DNA of 52,231 nt from Acidobacteria bacterium Ga0077553. Its GTDB lineage: Bacteria; Acidobacteriota; Terriglobia; Bryobacterales; Bryobacteraceae. The DNA is taken from NCBI GenBank assembly GCA_001464575.1, contig LNFE01000260.1:1-52231 (forward strand), written 5' to 3'. Of the stretch, positions 9,243-17,503 are shown in pieces. The notes under the pieces are model-generated. The model did not search any database, had not been told where the DNA came from, and saw nothing but the letters and a program-made list of their open reading frames with translations. Within the stretch, counting starts at the first letter, position 1. Every line of letters starts with the position of its first letter. Both the position numbers and the translations under genes were made by a program.

Positions 9243-12200
9243 ATGTTCCGGTTGTTGCTGTTGCTGTCCGCCCTCGCGGGAGCGCTCCGATCTTCTGACT
9301 CCTACGGGAAGATCCCCCTCTCCTTTGCTCCCGCCGTGGCCCCCGGCGCCTTCTCCGCCCGGGGCCACGGATACTCCTTCGCGCTCACCGCCCAGCATTC
9401 CGAACTACGCCTGCCCGGCGGCACGGTGCGCATGGCCCTCTCCGGCGCCCGTCCCGGCGCTCGCCTCGAACCGCAGAATCCGCTGCCCGGCGTTATGAAC
9501 TGGTTCGTCGGCCCCGATCCTGCCCAATGGCGCCGCGGCGTCCCCACCTATGCCCGCCTCCGCGCCGCCTCCGTACTGCCCGGGGTCGACCTCGTCTACT
9601 ACGGCCAGCAGGACCAGTTGGAGTACGATCTGATCGTCGCCCCGGGCGCTGATCCGGACCAGATCCGCTGGCAGTTCTCAGAGGTCAACGGCCTCCGCCT
9701 CGCCGCGGACGGCGCGTTGTTGCTCGCGACCGCCGCCGGAGAGCTCCTCTGGCGAGCGCCCGAGGTCTATCAGGAGAAGGCCGGGCGACGCGTCTCCGTA
9801 CCCAGCGCCTACCAGCTGCAACCTCATCACCGCGTCGGCTTCACCATCGGCGACTACGATCGCTCGCTTCCCCTCATCATCGACCCCACCTTCGACTACG
9901 TCCGCAACCTCGGCCAGCCCGGCCGCGCCCAAGCCATTCAAGTCGATCAGTTCGGCCAAGCCTACATCGCCGGCTATACCCCCGGGGCGACCCCCGGCAG
10001 CGAAGACGCCTTTGTCGCCAAGCTCGATAGCAACGGCGCCAGACTGATTTTCTTCACCACCTTCGGCGGCCCCGGCAACGACCGCGCCCTCGGCCTCGCG
10101 CTCGACCGCGAGCCCATCCCCAACCTTTACCTCACCGGCAGTTCCGCCTCCCCGAACGGCACGGACGCCTTCTTCTACAAGGTCGAAGGGGCTGCGGGAT
10201 TTCAAATGGGTCCGCTCACGACCATCGGCGGTTCCGGCCACGACTCCGGCACTGCGATCGCCATGCACCCGACGGACGGAACCGTCTATATCGCCGGCAC
10301 CACCGACTCGACGGACCTCACCATGGTGAAGGCGCTGCAGCCCGTCAAGGGCGCAGGCCAGGACGGCTTTCTGCTCCGCCTGCATCCTGCGTTCGGCCAG
10401 GTCACTTATTCCACCTACCTCGGCGGCAGCGGCGCGGACACCATCGCGGCCCTGCAGGTGGACGCCGGCGGCCGCGTCTGGCTGGCCGGAACTTCCACCT
10501 CCCGCGAAGTCTTCGCCGCGCCCGCCACCCACCAGCCCCAAAACGCGGGCGGCTCCGACTGTCTGGTTACCGGTCTCAACTTCGACGCCACTGCCCGCGT
10601 GTTCTCCTCGTATCTCGGTGGCGCCGCCGCCGACGGCTGCACCGGCCTCAGTCTCACCCCGGGCGGCAACATCGTCGTAACGGGCTATACCGATTCGTCC
10701 AACTTCCCCACGCTGGCCGCCACGCAAGCGGCTCACGGCGGCGCCCGCGACATGTTCGTCGCCGAGTTCGGCCCCGTGGCCGGCCTGCTCTTCTCCACGT
10801 TCTTCGGCGGACCGCGCCTCGATACGGCCCACGGGATCACCGTCGACGCCTCCGGGACCATCCACCTGGCCGGCGAGTCGACCGGCTTTCTCCCGCTGCT
10901 GAACGCGGTCGCCCCCGAGAAGGCGGGCAGCCCCGCCGTGCTCGTTCGCTCAGCCACTTCCACCGGTGCGTTGAACCAGGTCATCGGCGGCCTCGGCGAC
11001 GAGACCGCCATCACCGCCATCGCCTACGCCTCGGCCACCTCCGTCTTCGCAGCCGGCAACTCGGGACGCCTCTATCGCTCGCTCGACGGCGGGGTAACCT
11101 GGGTGGCCCTTGCTGCCCCGCCCGCGGGCGGCATTCAAAGCCTGGCGATCTCGGGCACCGCCATGCTGGCCGCCACTCCGCACGGCGTGTTCCTGAGCCT
11201 GGACCAGGGCGCTTCCTGGGCTTCCATCAGCCGCGGACTGCCCGCGGATCTAAAGGGAGCCACCGTCCGCATCAATGCGTCCAGCGGCGCTTTCTATCTG
11301 GCTCATCCCACCGCGGGCTTCTTCCGCTCGGCCAACAACGGGGTCTCCTGGGCGTCGGCCAACTCCGGCCTCACCAGCCTGTCGACGCTCCACCTGGCGA
11401 CCGATCCAGCAAGCGAGTCCGTGCTCTACCTCGCCACCCCCTCGGGGGTGTTTCGCTCCACCGGCGGAGGCACCTGGGCCCTGGCCGCCGGGCCAAGGGT
11501 GTTGACCCACGTCGCCCCGGCGGCGGAGACCGGGGTGCTCTATGGCGTCGAAAACGGCCAACCGGTCGCCTCTGCCGATGCCGGAAACAACTGGACCGCC
11601 CGGCCTCTGTCCATCGGCGACGCGGTCGTCCGGCTCGCGGTCGATCCTGGCAACGCGCGCCATCTGCTGGCCGCCACCGCCGCCACCGGCATCTGGCGCA
11701 GCCTCGACGCTGGGCTCAACTGGGCCCTGGCCTCCCCGGCCGACGCGACCGCTACCGATGCCGCCTTCGCCCCCGGTGGTAACGGCGGCGTGCTCGGCGC
11801 GTTGCGCTTGCATCCCGACGCCGTCATCGCCCGGTGGGGCCGTCTGCAGGCCGCGAACAACCGGTACAGCTACTATGCGGCGTCGGCCACCTACTTCGGC
11901 TCCCATCAAGCGGATGCCGGCCTCGCGGTCACTGCGGACGCCAACACGATCAACACCTACGTGACGGGCTACTCCGGCGGCGGCCCCTTTGTCACCCGCT
12001 TCGGCCCCTCGCCCGGGGCCTGCGCCTTTCACCTCAGTGGCTTTGATCCCTCCGCGCTCAACCCCGCAGCAGGCGGCGCCGCCTCCGCGCAAATGGCCGT
12101 GCCGTCCGGTTGCTCGTGGACAGCGGCCACCGGAGCGCCTTGGCTCCAACTGCACGGCGGCGGCAACCGGACGGGATCCGGCGAGGTGCGCGTGTTCTCG

Positions 12201-13907
12201 ATGCGCAATGGCAATGCCGCCAACCGCGAGACCACCCTGACCCTGGCCGGCACGGCGATCCCCGTGCGCCAGAACGGCACGGCCTGCGAGACGGAAGCCA
12301 AGCTATCCAGCGATGCAAGTAGCCTTTTCTCCATCGGCGCGACCCTGGAGCCGCGGCTCGACATTCCCGCCGGATGCGAGTGGACCGCGGCGACCTCCGC
12401 GCCATGGATCCTGCTTTCTCCTACCAAGGGCGTCGGGACCTCGACGGTCCGTGTCGTCGTGTCCCCCAATCCGGATCTCCTCGCGCGCAACGCGACGGTC
12501 CACATCGGCCCGGCAAACTTCGTGGTCTCGCAGGCGGGCACCTGCGAGGTGCGGGTACGACCGGACAACATTGTCCTCTCCGCCCTCGGGGGCAGTGGAA
12601 CCTTCGCGGTGGAAACGCAATCGCCGTGTCCGTGGTCGCTCACGCCATCTCACCCGTTTCTGCGCTTCCCCGCCGGCGGGTCGGGAACGGGTCCCGGTTC
12701 GGTAAGCTACATCGTCGATCCGAATCCCAGCGCCGCCCCGCGCAGCGCGGTGATCAATGGCCTGCTGGCGCCCGGCATCGTAATGCAGGATGGCAACGCA
12801 TGTACCTACTCGGTGTCCCCGAATCCAGTTCTGGCGCCAAAGGAAGCCAAAACGCTGCGGGTATTCGTTACCACACAGCCAGACTGCCGCCGCCCCGCCC
12901 GCAGCGACCAGCCTTGGCTCGCCATCGCCGGAGCCTTTGAGCGGGGCAGCGGGGGCCTGCAGTTCACCCTCGCGAAAAACCCCCTGCTCGCCGATCGAAC
13001 GGCCCGGGTCGAGATCGGCGGCCAGACCTTTCTCGTTGTCCAGAGCGGCCAACCTTCGCCCGTTCCCACCATCGCCGATCCCAGTCCGGCCAGCGGCTCC
13101 GGCGTCACCCGCATATTCACCATCGACGTCAACGACGAAGATGGCGACCTCGACGTCGTCAACATTCTGATCAACTCCGGCCTGGACGCGCGAGCCGCCT
13201 GCTACCTCGCCTACGTCCGATCCACCAACACCCTCTACCTCGTGCCCGACTCCGGCGAAGGCTTGCTCGCCGGCAACCTCACCAACTCGCAGTGCTCCGT
13301 CGATACCCGCTATTCCAGTCTCAACGGCCATAGCACCGGGGCGGTCCTGGGCCTGCTGCTGAACTTCTCGCCCTCCTTCACCGGCAACAAGATCCTCTAC
13401 CTGGCCGCCCGCGACAAGGCCGGCCACAATACCGGCTGGCTCCCCAAGGGCGTCTGGAATGTCCCCAGCAACGCGGTGACCGCTTCGAGCGCACCGCAGG
13501 TGGTCTCGCTGTCTCCCGGCCGGACGAGCAACCCGCTCACGACCCTTGAACTGACCGTGTCCGATCCCGATGGCGTGGCCGACTTGAACGTTCTAAACCT
13601 CCTCGTCAACAACGGCCTCGACGCCCGCGACGCCTGCTACCTGGCTTACGTCTATCCAACCAATACGCTCCACCTCGTGCCCGATTCGGGAGAAGGTCTG
13701 TTCCCCGCCGGGATCGCCGAAAACCGCCAGTGCCGCATTCTGCCGCCCGGTGCCACGGCCACCACGGAAAACGGCAGGCTGAAACTGCGCGTGCCGCTTG
13801 AGTTCAAGTCCAGCCTCGTGCCCCACCGCATCGTATATGGAGCCGTCCGGGACGCCAAAGGCAGCAACTCCGGCTGGCAAGCCGTCGGCACCATCACCGT
13901 GCCTTAG
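9243..13907 (+). CDS. Large secreted multidomain protein: SBBP, BNR-like and BACON domains, tandem C-terminal modules
   Basis: A 1554-residue exported protein. Order of parts: hydrophobic leader (MFRLLLLLSALAGAL); a DUF7948-like domain to about residue 215 (GVDLVYYG, QLEYDLIVAPGADP, PLIIDPTFDY); SBBP beta-propeller repeats about 215-590 (GQAYIAGYTPG, AFVAKLDSNGARL, STYLGGSGADTI); sialidase/Ycf48-like BNR blades about 600-880 (LYRSLDGGVTWV, IWRSLDAGLNWA); several BACON-type domains about 920-1270, each with a Cys-Xaa-Trp strand and a V-x-Q segment (CSWTAATGAPWL, FVVSQAGTCEV); and two tandem 145-residue modules at the C-terminus. All parts are predicted beta-rich and extracellular; SBBP/BACON proteins are generally thought to mediate adhesion or carbohydrate binding. 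No sortase, PEP-CTERM or T9SS-like tail is seen. Its last 14 bases overlap the end of the convergent kinase gene. Confidence 0.9.
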   Translation: MFRLLLLLSALAGALRSSDSYGKIPLSFAPAVAPGAFSARGHGYSFALTAQHSELRLPGGTVRMALSGARPGARLEPQNPLPGVMNWFVGPDPAQWRRGVPTYARLRAASVLPGVDLVYYGQQDQLEYDLIVAPGADPDQIRWQFSEVNGLRLAADGALLLATAAGELLWRAPEVYQEKAGRRVSVPSAYQLQPHHRVGFTIGDYDRSLPLIIDPTFDYVRNLGQPGRAQAIQVDQFGQAYIAGYTPGATPGSEDAFVAKLDSNGARLIFFTTFGGPGNDRALGLALDREPIPNLYLTGSSASPNGTDAFFYKVEGAAGFQMGPLTTIGGSGHDSGTAIAMHPTDGTVYIAGTTDSTDLTMVKALQPVKGAGQDGFLLRLHPAFGQVTYSTYLGGSGADTIAALQVDAGGRVWLAGTSTSREVFAAPATHQPQNAGGSDCLVTGLNFDATARVFSSYLGGAAADGCTGLSLTPGGNIVVTGYTDSSNFPTLAATQAAHGGARDMFVAEFGPVAGLLFSTFFGGPRLDTAHGITVDASGTIHLAGESTGFLPLLNAVAPEKAGSPAVLVRSATSTGALNQVIGGLGDETAITAIAYASATSVFAAGNSGRLYRSLDGGVTWVALAAPPAGGIQSLAISGTAMLAATPHGVFLSLDQGASWASISRGLPADLKGATVRINASSGAFYLAHPTAGFFRSANNGVSWASANSGLTSLSTLHLATDPASESVLYLATPSGVFRSTGGGTWALAAGPRVLTHVAPAAETGVLYGVENGQPVASADAGNNWTARPLSIGDAVVRLAVDPGNARHLLAATAATGIWRSLDAGLNWALASPADATATDAAFAPGGNGGVLGALRLHPDAVIARWGRLQAANNRYSYYAASATYFGSHQADAGLAVTADANTINTYVTGYSGGGPFVTRFGPSPGACAFHLSGFDPSALNPAAGGAASAQMAVPSGCSWTAATGAPWLQLHGGGNRTGSGEVRVFSMRNGNAANRETTLTLAGTAIPVRQNGTACETEAKLSSDASSLFSIGATLEPRLDIPAGCEWTAATSAPWILLSPTKGVGTSTVRVVVSPNPDLLARNATVHIGPANFVVSQAGTCEVRVRPDNIVLSALGGSGTFAVETQSPCPWSLTPSHPFLRFPAGGSGTGPGSVSYIVDPNPSAAPRSAVINGLLAPGIVMQDGNACTYSVSPNPVLAPKEAKTLRVFVTTQPDCRRPARSDQPWLAIAGAFERGSGGLQFTLAKNPLLADRTARVEIGGQTFLVVQSGQPSPVPTIADPSPASGSGVTRIFTIDVNDEDGDLDVVNILINSGLDARAACYLAYVRSTNTLYLVPDSGEGLLAGNLTNSQCSVDTRYSSLNGHSTGAVLGLLLNFSPSFTGNKILYLAARDKAGHNTGWLPKGVWNVPSNAVTASSAPQVVSLSPGRTSNPLTTLELTVSDPDGVADLNVLNLLVNNGLDARDACYLAYVYPTNTLHLVPDSGEGLFPAGIAENRQCRILPPGATATTENGRLKLRVPLEFKSSLVPHRIVYGAVRDAKGSNSGWQAVGTITVP
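13066..13904 (+). repeat. Two tandem 145-residue modules (435-base period) in the C-terminus of the giant secreted protein
   Basis: Landmark GLDARAACYLAY begins at base 13179 (residue 1313) and GLDARDACYLAY at base 13614 (residue 1458), a spacing of exactly 435 bases. Both copies share a preceding Asp-rich strand (DEDGDLDVVN; DPDGVADLNV), then N-x-L-(V/H)LVPDSGEG, a second Cys (SQCSVD; RQCRIL) and an ending of the type ARDKAGHNTGW or VRDAKGSNSGW. The copies have diverged at third positions, so the duplication is old. Two conserved cysteines per copy could form an internal disulfide. No named domain is recognised with certainty. Confidence 0.85.
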
Positions 13908-16500
13908 CCGGTGGCGCAGGCTCCCGCAACTCAGCAGCCCAGGCGGCCACCTCCGCCGGCCAGCGCCCACCGCCCGCCGGCGTCGCGTCCAGCGCAATCG
14001 CTTCGCGGGCGCGCGCTTCCGCGCGGGGAACCAGCGCCCGCGCCTCGGCCTGCCGCCCGGTGCGCGCGAGCTGCCGCCCCAACGCCACATAGGCGCGCAG
14101 CGCCCACGTGCGTGCGCCGAGATTCTTGGCGTCCATCGCGGCCAGGCTCTCTCCCACCTGCACGCCGCGCCGCAGATAGCGCTCCGCGCCGGCGTTGTCC
14201 CCCAGTTCGCCCAGCCGCGCCGCCAGCCGGAGACACAGGTCGATCTGTTGCCGGCCCACCCCGCTGTTCGCTGGGTCTTCCCGCACAATCTCCTCCATGG
14301 CTGCCAACGATTCTTGCAGCAACTCCACCGCCCTTCGATCCGTTGGCGCCATCGCGCTGGCGTAACGCATCCGCGCCATCGCCCAATCCGTCCGCGTACT
14401 CCGCTTGCCCGGCTCCCGTTGCCGTAGCCACTCAACCGGTTCGAGCATTTTGCCGTAGTAGGCGATGGCCTTGTCCCGGTCACCCAGGCTATGCGGAAAG
14501 CCCCAGTGCAAATCGCCCAGCGCGGCATTGGCCAGCATCAGCGAACGGCGCGCCGGGGCGCTGTTGGGCTGCGCGGCCACTAACCGCTCCCGCAGCGCCA
14601 GCGCCTGTTCGGCGTAGGGCCGGGCCGCCTGCGTCTCCCGCGCGTTGAAGTGCGCCGCCACGGCGGCGGCGTAGGCGTTGGCCGCCTCCTCCTGCAGTGC
14701 CGTATCTTCCGGGCTCTTCCGCAGCAACGGTTCAAGCAGGGCGATCGGCTTCCGCACCAGACTCAGGTCCACCTGCGTGCGCCCCGCGATGTCCCGGTTG
14801 AACTGGACATAAGCTCGGGCCAACCGCAGGCTCAGTGGGCGATCCGCCGGGTTGGCGGCCACCGCCCGCTCCATCACGGCAATGCCGCTCTGCGTCCGTT
14901 CCACCGCCAAGGCCGAGCGGCCTGACCGGACGTCAATCTCCGCCAGCGCCGCGTAGACCGCTGCGAGCTCCCCGGCAATGGCGGCGTCCGCCGGCCGCCG
15001 GGCGTTCAATGGCGCCAGGATCGCCAGCGCCTTCTGATAGCTATCCTGGCCCGCCGCCCACTGCTCCAGACTCGATCCAAGAATGCCCGCCTGAATGTTT
15101 CCGGTACGGGCGTAGCCCGCGGCAATCTCCAGTTGCAGCGACTCGTCGCCCCCGGCTTCCGCCGACAAACCGTTCAGATAGGTCAGCGCCGTCTGAACCA
15201 CCACCTGCTGGGCATCCACCGAGGCCGGCAGCGCTTGGATCGCCCCCTGCACGTCATAAAGCAGCGCCCGGGCAATGCCCCGCACCTGCGTGAAGCGGCG
15301 CTCCGCCAGCCGGGCCTGGTAGGTCGTCGTCGCCACCCCGGCCCCCAGCGCCAGCACGGCCAGAGCCACCGCGGCCGAAGCCAGCCGGTTGCGGTGCAGG
15401 AAGCGACCTATCCGGTAGGCCGTGCTATCGGCGCGCGCGCGGATCGGCCGCGATTCCAGATGCGCCCGCAGATCGTCGGCCAGCGCGGCCACCGAGGGAT
15501 ACCGGCGCTCCGGATCCTTCTGCGTCGCGGTCGCGATGATCACGTCGAGGTCGCCGCGCAGCCGTTCGGCGCCGGGCAGGCTGCTGGCCAGCGGCAGTTC
15601 CGTTTCGCAAATCGACCGTTGCAGCGCGGCCAGCGACGTCGCCTCCACTGCCTGCGCCCGGCGCCCCGTTAGCATCTCAAAGAGCAGAAGCCCTAGCTGA
15701 TAGATGTCTGTCCGCGTGGTCACCGCGCGGCCGAGAATCTGCTCCGGCGCTGTATAGCTCGGCGTGCCCGGGCCGATGGCGGTCTGCGTCTGCGCCTCTT
15801 CGAGATCGAGCAATTTCGCAATGCCGAAGTCGATCAGCTTGGGGTTGCCGCGGTCGTCCACCAGCACGTTCCCCGGCTTCAGATCGCGGTGCACGATCAG
15901 GTTCTGATGGGCGTACTCCACCGCGGCGCAGATCTTCAAGAACAGTTCGCAGACGGCGCGCAGGCCGGGATTCGCACGCGCCAGATAACGGTCGAGCGGT
16001 TCGCCCTCGCAATACTCGGTGACGAAGTAGGGCAGCCCTTCACTCGTCGACCCGCCATCGATCAGCCGGGCGATATGCGGATGTTCGAGGCCGGCCAGAA
16101 TGCGCCGCTCCTGCCGGAAGCGTTCGAGCAGCGGCTGGGAAAACGGCGCGAGCGTCGAGATCTTCAACGCCACCCGCTGCGCGAAGTCGCCCTCCCGCGC
16201 CGCCTCGAAAACGATGCTCATCCCGCCGCGCCCAATCTCGCGGATCAGCCGGTAGGAGCCGATCACCTTGCCGGCCCATTCGGGCGGCGCGCCCTCGTCG
16301 CCGGCGGCGGTACGGGCCAGGCCCGTAATGGCGCTGGCCAGCTGATCCTGGGAGCGGGCGTCGTTGTGGAGCAGTTGCTGCAGTTCGGCCCGTAGCGCCG
16401 GGTCGTTCACGCCGTCGAGAAATGCCGCCCGGGCGGGCCCGTCGAGACCCACCGCCTCCGTGAAGAGCTGCTCCAGTTGGGCGAACCGTTCCGGCGTCAT
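13894..16500 (-). CDS. Serine/threonine protein kinase with transmembrane segment and TPR-like region
   Basis: A kinase of about 868 residues. An N-terminal region of ~65 residues (MTPERFAQLEQLF) resembles the leader common to acidobacterial kinases. The kinase domain follows with the glycine loop IGRGGMSIVFEA, the Lys in VALKIS, the catalytic loop HRDLKPGN, the metal-binding DFG in LIDFGIAK, and GTPSYTAPEQ. A single transmembrane helix (ASAAVALAVLALGAG) lies near residue 375. The remaining ~450 residues are Ala/Leu-rich helical repeats of TPR type, probably facing the periplasm and sensing partners. The ATG at 16500 overlaps the stop of the upstream sigma-factor gene (ATGA), which implies translational coupling; an upstream GTG-type start would lie inside that gene. 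Kinase plus ECF sigma pairs of this kind are common in Acidobacteriota and likely form one signalling unit. Confidence 0.95.
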   Translation of the reverse strand: MTPERFAQLEQLFTEAVGLDGPARAAFLDGVNDPALRAELQQLLHNDARSQDQLASAITGLARTAAGDEGAPPEWAGKVIGSYRLIREIGRGGMSIVFEAAREGDFAQRVALKISTLAPFSQPLLERFRQERRILAGLEHPHIARLIDGGSTSEGLPYFVTEYCEGEPLDRYLARANPGLRAVCELFLKICAAVEYAHQNLIVHRDLKPGNVLVDDRGNPKLIDFGIAKLLDLEEAQTQTAIGPGTPSYTAPEQILGRAVTTRTDIYQLGLLLFEMLTGRRAQAVEATSLAALQRSICETELPLASSLPGAERLRGDLDVIIATATQKDPERRYPSVAALADDLRAHLESRPIRARADSTAYRIGRFLHRNRLASAAVALAVLALGAGVATTTYQARLAERRFTQVRGIARALLYDVQGAIQALPASVDAQQVVVQTALTYLNGLSAEAGGDESLQLEIAAGYARTGNIQAGILGSSLEQWAAGQDSYQKALAILAPLNARRPADAAIAGELAAVYAALAEIDVRSGRSALAVERTQSGIAVMERAVAANPADRPLSLRLARAYVQFNRDIAGRTQVDLSLVRKPIALLEPLLRKSPEDTALQEEAANAYAAAVAAHFNARETQAARPYAEQALALRERLVAAQPNSAPARRSLMLANAALGDLHWGFPHSLGDRDKAIAYYGKMLEPVEWLRQREPGKRSTRTDWAMARMRYASAMAPTDRRAVELLQESLAAMEEIVREDPANSGVGRQQIDLCLRLAARLGELGDNAGAERYLRRGVQVGESLAAMDAKNLGARTWALRAYVALGRQLARTGRQAEARALVPRAEARAREAIALDATPAGGGRWPAEVAAWAAELREPAPPAKAR

Positions 16501-17099
16501 GACTCTTCCGGCAGCGGCACGGAGACGGCGGAGTTCAGCCACGCTTTGGCCATGCGTAGCTCGCGGTTTACCGTAGCGGTGGAGATGCCCAGCGATTCGC
16601 CAATCTCCGATTGCGTCAAGCCGCCGAAGAAATGCAGCTCGATGATGCTGGCCATGCGCTGATGGAACTCCTCCAGTTTGCCGAGGGCTTGATGGATGAT
16701 CAGGAAACGGCTGGCGCGTTCGACGGCCGTGTCGTCGGCGGCGTCGAGTTCGTCCGACACCGGTACGTGCGCTATCCCGCCCCCGCGTTTCGCCGCGTGC
16801 ACCCGGCGGGCATGGTCCACCAGGATCTGCCGCATCAGCTTGGCGACCAGCGCATGCAGTTCGTTCCGGCTGGCAAAGCCCTGCGGCCGCAAGCGGGCGA
16901 GCGCCAGATAGGCTTCGTGCACCAGTGCCGTGGGCTGCAGCACGTGGCCGGAATCCTCCCGGTAAAAATGCGCCTGCGCCATGCGCCGCCAGTGCGGATA
17001 CAGAGCATCCGCGAGCAAGGGCAAGACCGAGGCATCGCCGCTGGCCCAGCGGTTCAGCATCCCTGTAACTTCGCCTTGGGGCTCCCCGGTCGGATCCAT
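16497..17099 (-). CDS. ECF-type RNA polymerase sigma factor (TIGR02999-like)
   Basis: A 200-residue sigma factor. Region 2 is visible as LYPHWRRMAQAHFYRE and PTALVHEAYLALAR, with FVAxxxxQMRxILVDHARR-like residues in LVAKLMRQILVDHARR; region 4 is LTQSEIGESLGISTATVNREL, a helix-turn-helix that reads the -35 element, followed by AKAWL. The VHEAYLAL and ILVDHAR motifs are typical of the TIGR02999 group found in Acidobacteriota and Planctomycetes, whose genes commonly sit next to Ser/Thr kinases, as here. There is no anti-sigma factor gene next to it, so the kinase is the likely regulator. The start faces the divergent small secreted protein gene 30-45 bases away, so a shared control region is very short. 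Confidence 0.94.
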   Translation of the reverse strand: MDPTGEPQGEVTGMLNRWASGDASVLPLLADALYPHWRRMAQAHFYREDSGHVLQPTALVHEAYLALARLRPQGFASRNELHALVAKLMRQILVDHARRVHAAKRGGGIAHVPVSDELDAADDTAVERASRFLIIHQALGKLEEFHQRMASIIELHFFGGLTQSEIGESLGISTATVNRELRMAKAWLNSAVSVPLPEES

Positions 17100-17143
17100 A
17101 ATGTCATCTCAGAATAGCGAAATCGGATATGCTTAGTTCCGCT

Positions 17144-17497
17144 ATGCATCGCCTCTTGCTGAGTCTTGTTCTCGCCTCGCTCTCCGCCTTCGCTGCTGAC
17201 GTCGCCGGTAACTGGAAAGCCACCGCCGAGGGTCCCAATGGAACCATGTCCCGCACCTTCTCATTCAAAGTGGAAGGCGCGAAGCTGACCGGAGAAACCG
17301 TCAGCTCCCTGGTCGGCAAGTCCACGATTGAAGAGGGGAAAGTCGACGGCGACTCCATCTCCTTCGTCATCAACGTCAAGTTTCAAGACAACGAAATGAA
17401 GGTGAGCTACAAAGGCAAAGTGGCTGGCGACCAACTGAACCTCACCGCCGAGACCCCGCAAGGCGAGATCACCTGGGTTGCCAAACGCGGCTCGTAA
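17144..17497 (+). CDS. Small secreted protein of unknown function
   Basis: A protein of about 117 residues. The ATG at 17144 gives a textbook signal peptide (MHRLLLSLVLASLSAFAAD); an ATG at 17129 in the same frame adds five residues and cannot be excluded, as neither has a good ribosome site. The mature part begins VAGNWKATAEGPNG and consists of short amphipathic strands (TFSFKVEGAKLTGE, GKSTIEEGKVDGDSISF, MKVSYKGKVAGDQL), a pattern found in many acidobacterial and planctomycete small secreted proteins and compatible with a small lipocalin-like beta-barrel. No catalytic residues are recognised. It is divergent from the sigma factor gene, which makes it a candidate target of that factor, and its stop lies 6 bases from the stop of the convergent TonB receptor gene. 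Confidence 0.8.
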   Translation: MHRLLLSLVLASLSAFAADVAGNWKATAEGPNGTMSRTFSFKVEGAKLTGETVSSLVGKSTIEEGKVDGDSISFVINVKFQDNEMKVSYKGKVAGDQLNLTAETPQGEITWVAKRGS

Positions 17498-17503
17498 CCC
17501 GGC

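Noticed and set aside
9678..10865. 395-residue open frame on the minus strand
   Set aside because: Antisense of the SBBP protein; no signal, no motif, no ribosome site.
12303..13427. 374-residue open frame on the minus strand
   Set aside because: Antisense of the BACON and tandem-module region; composition artefact.
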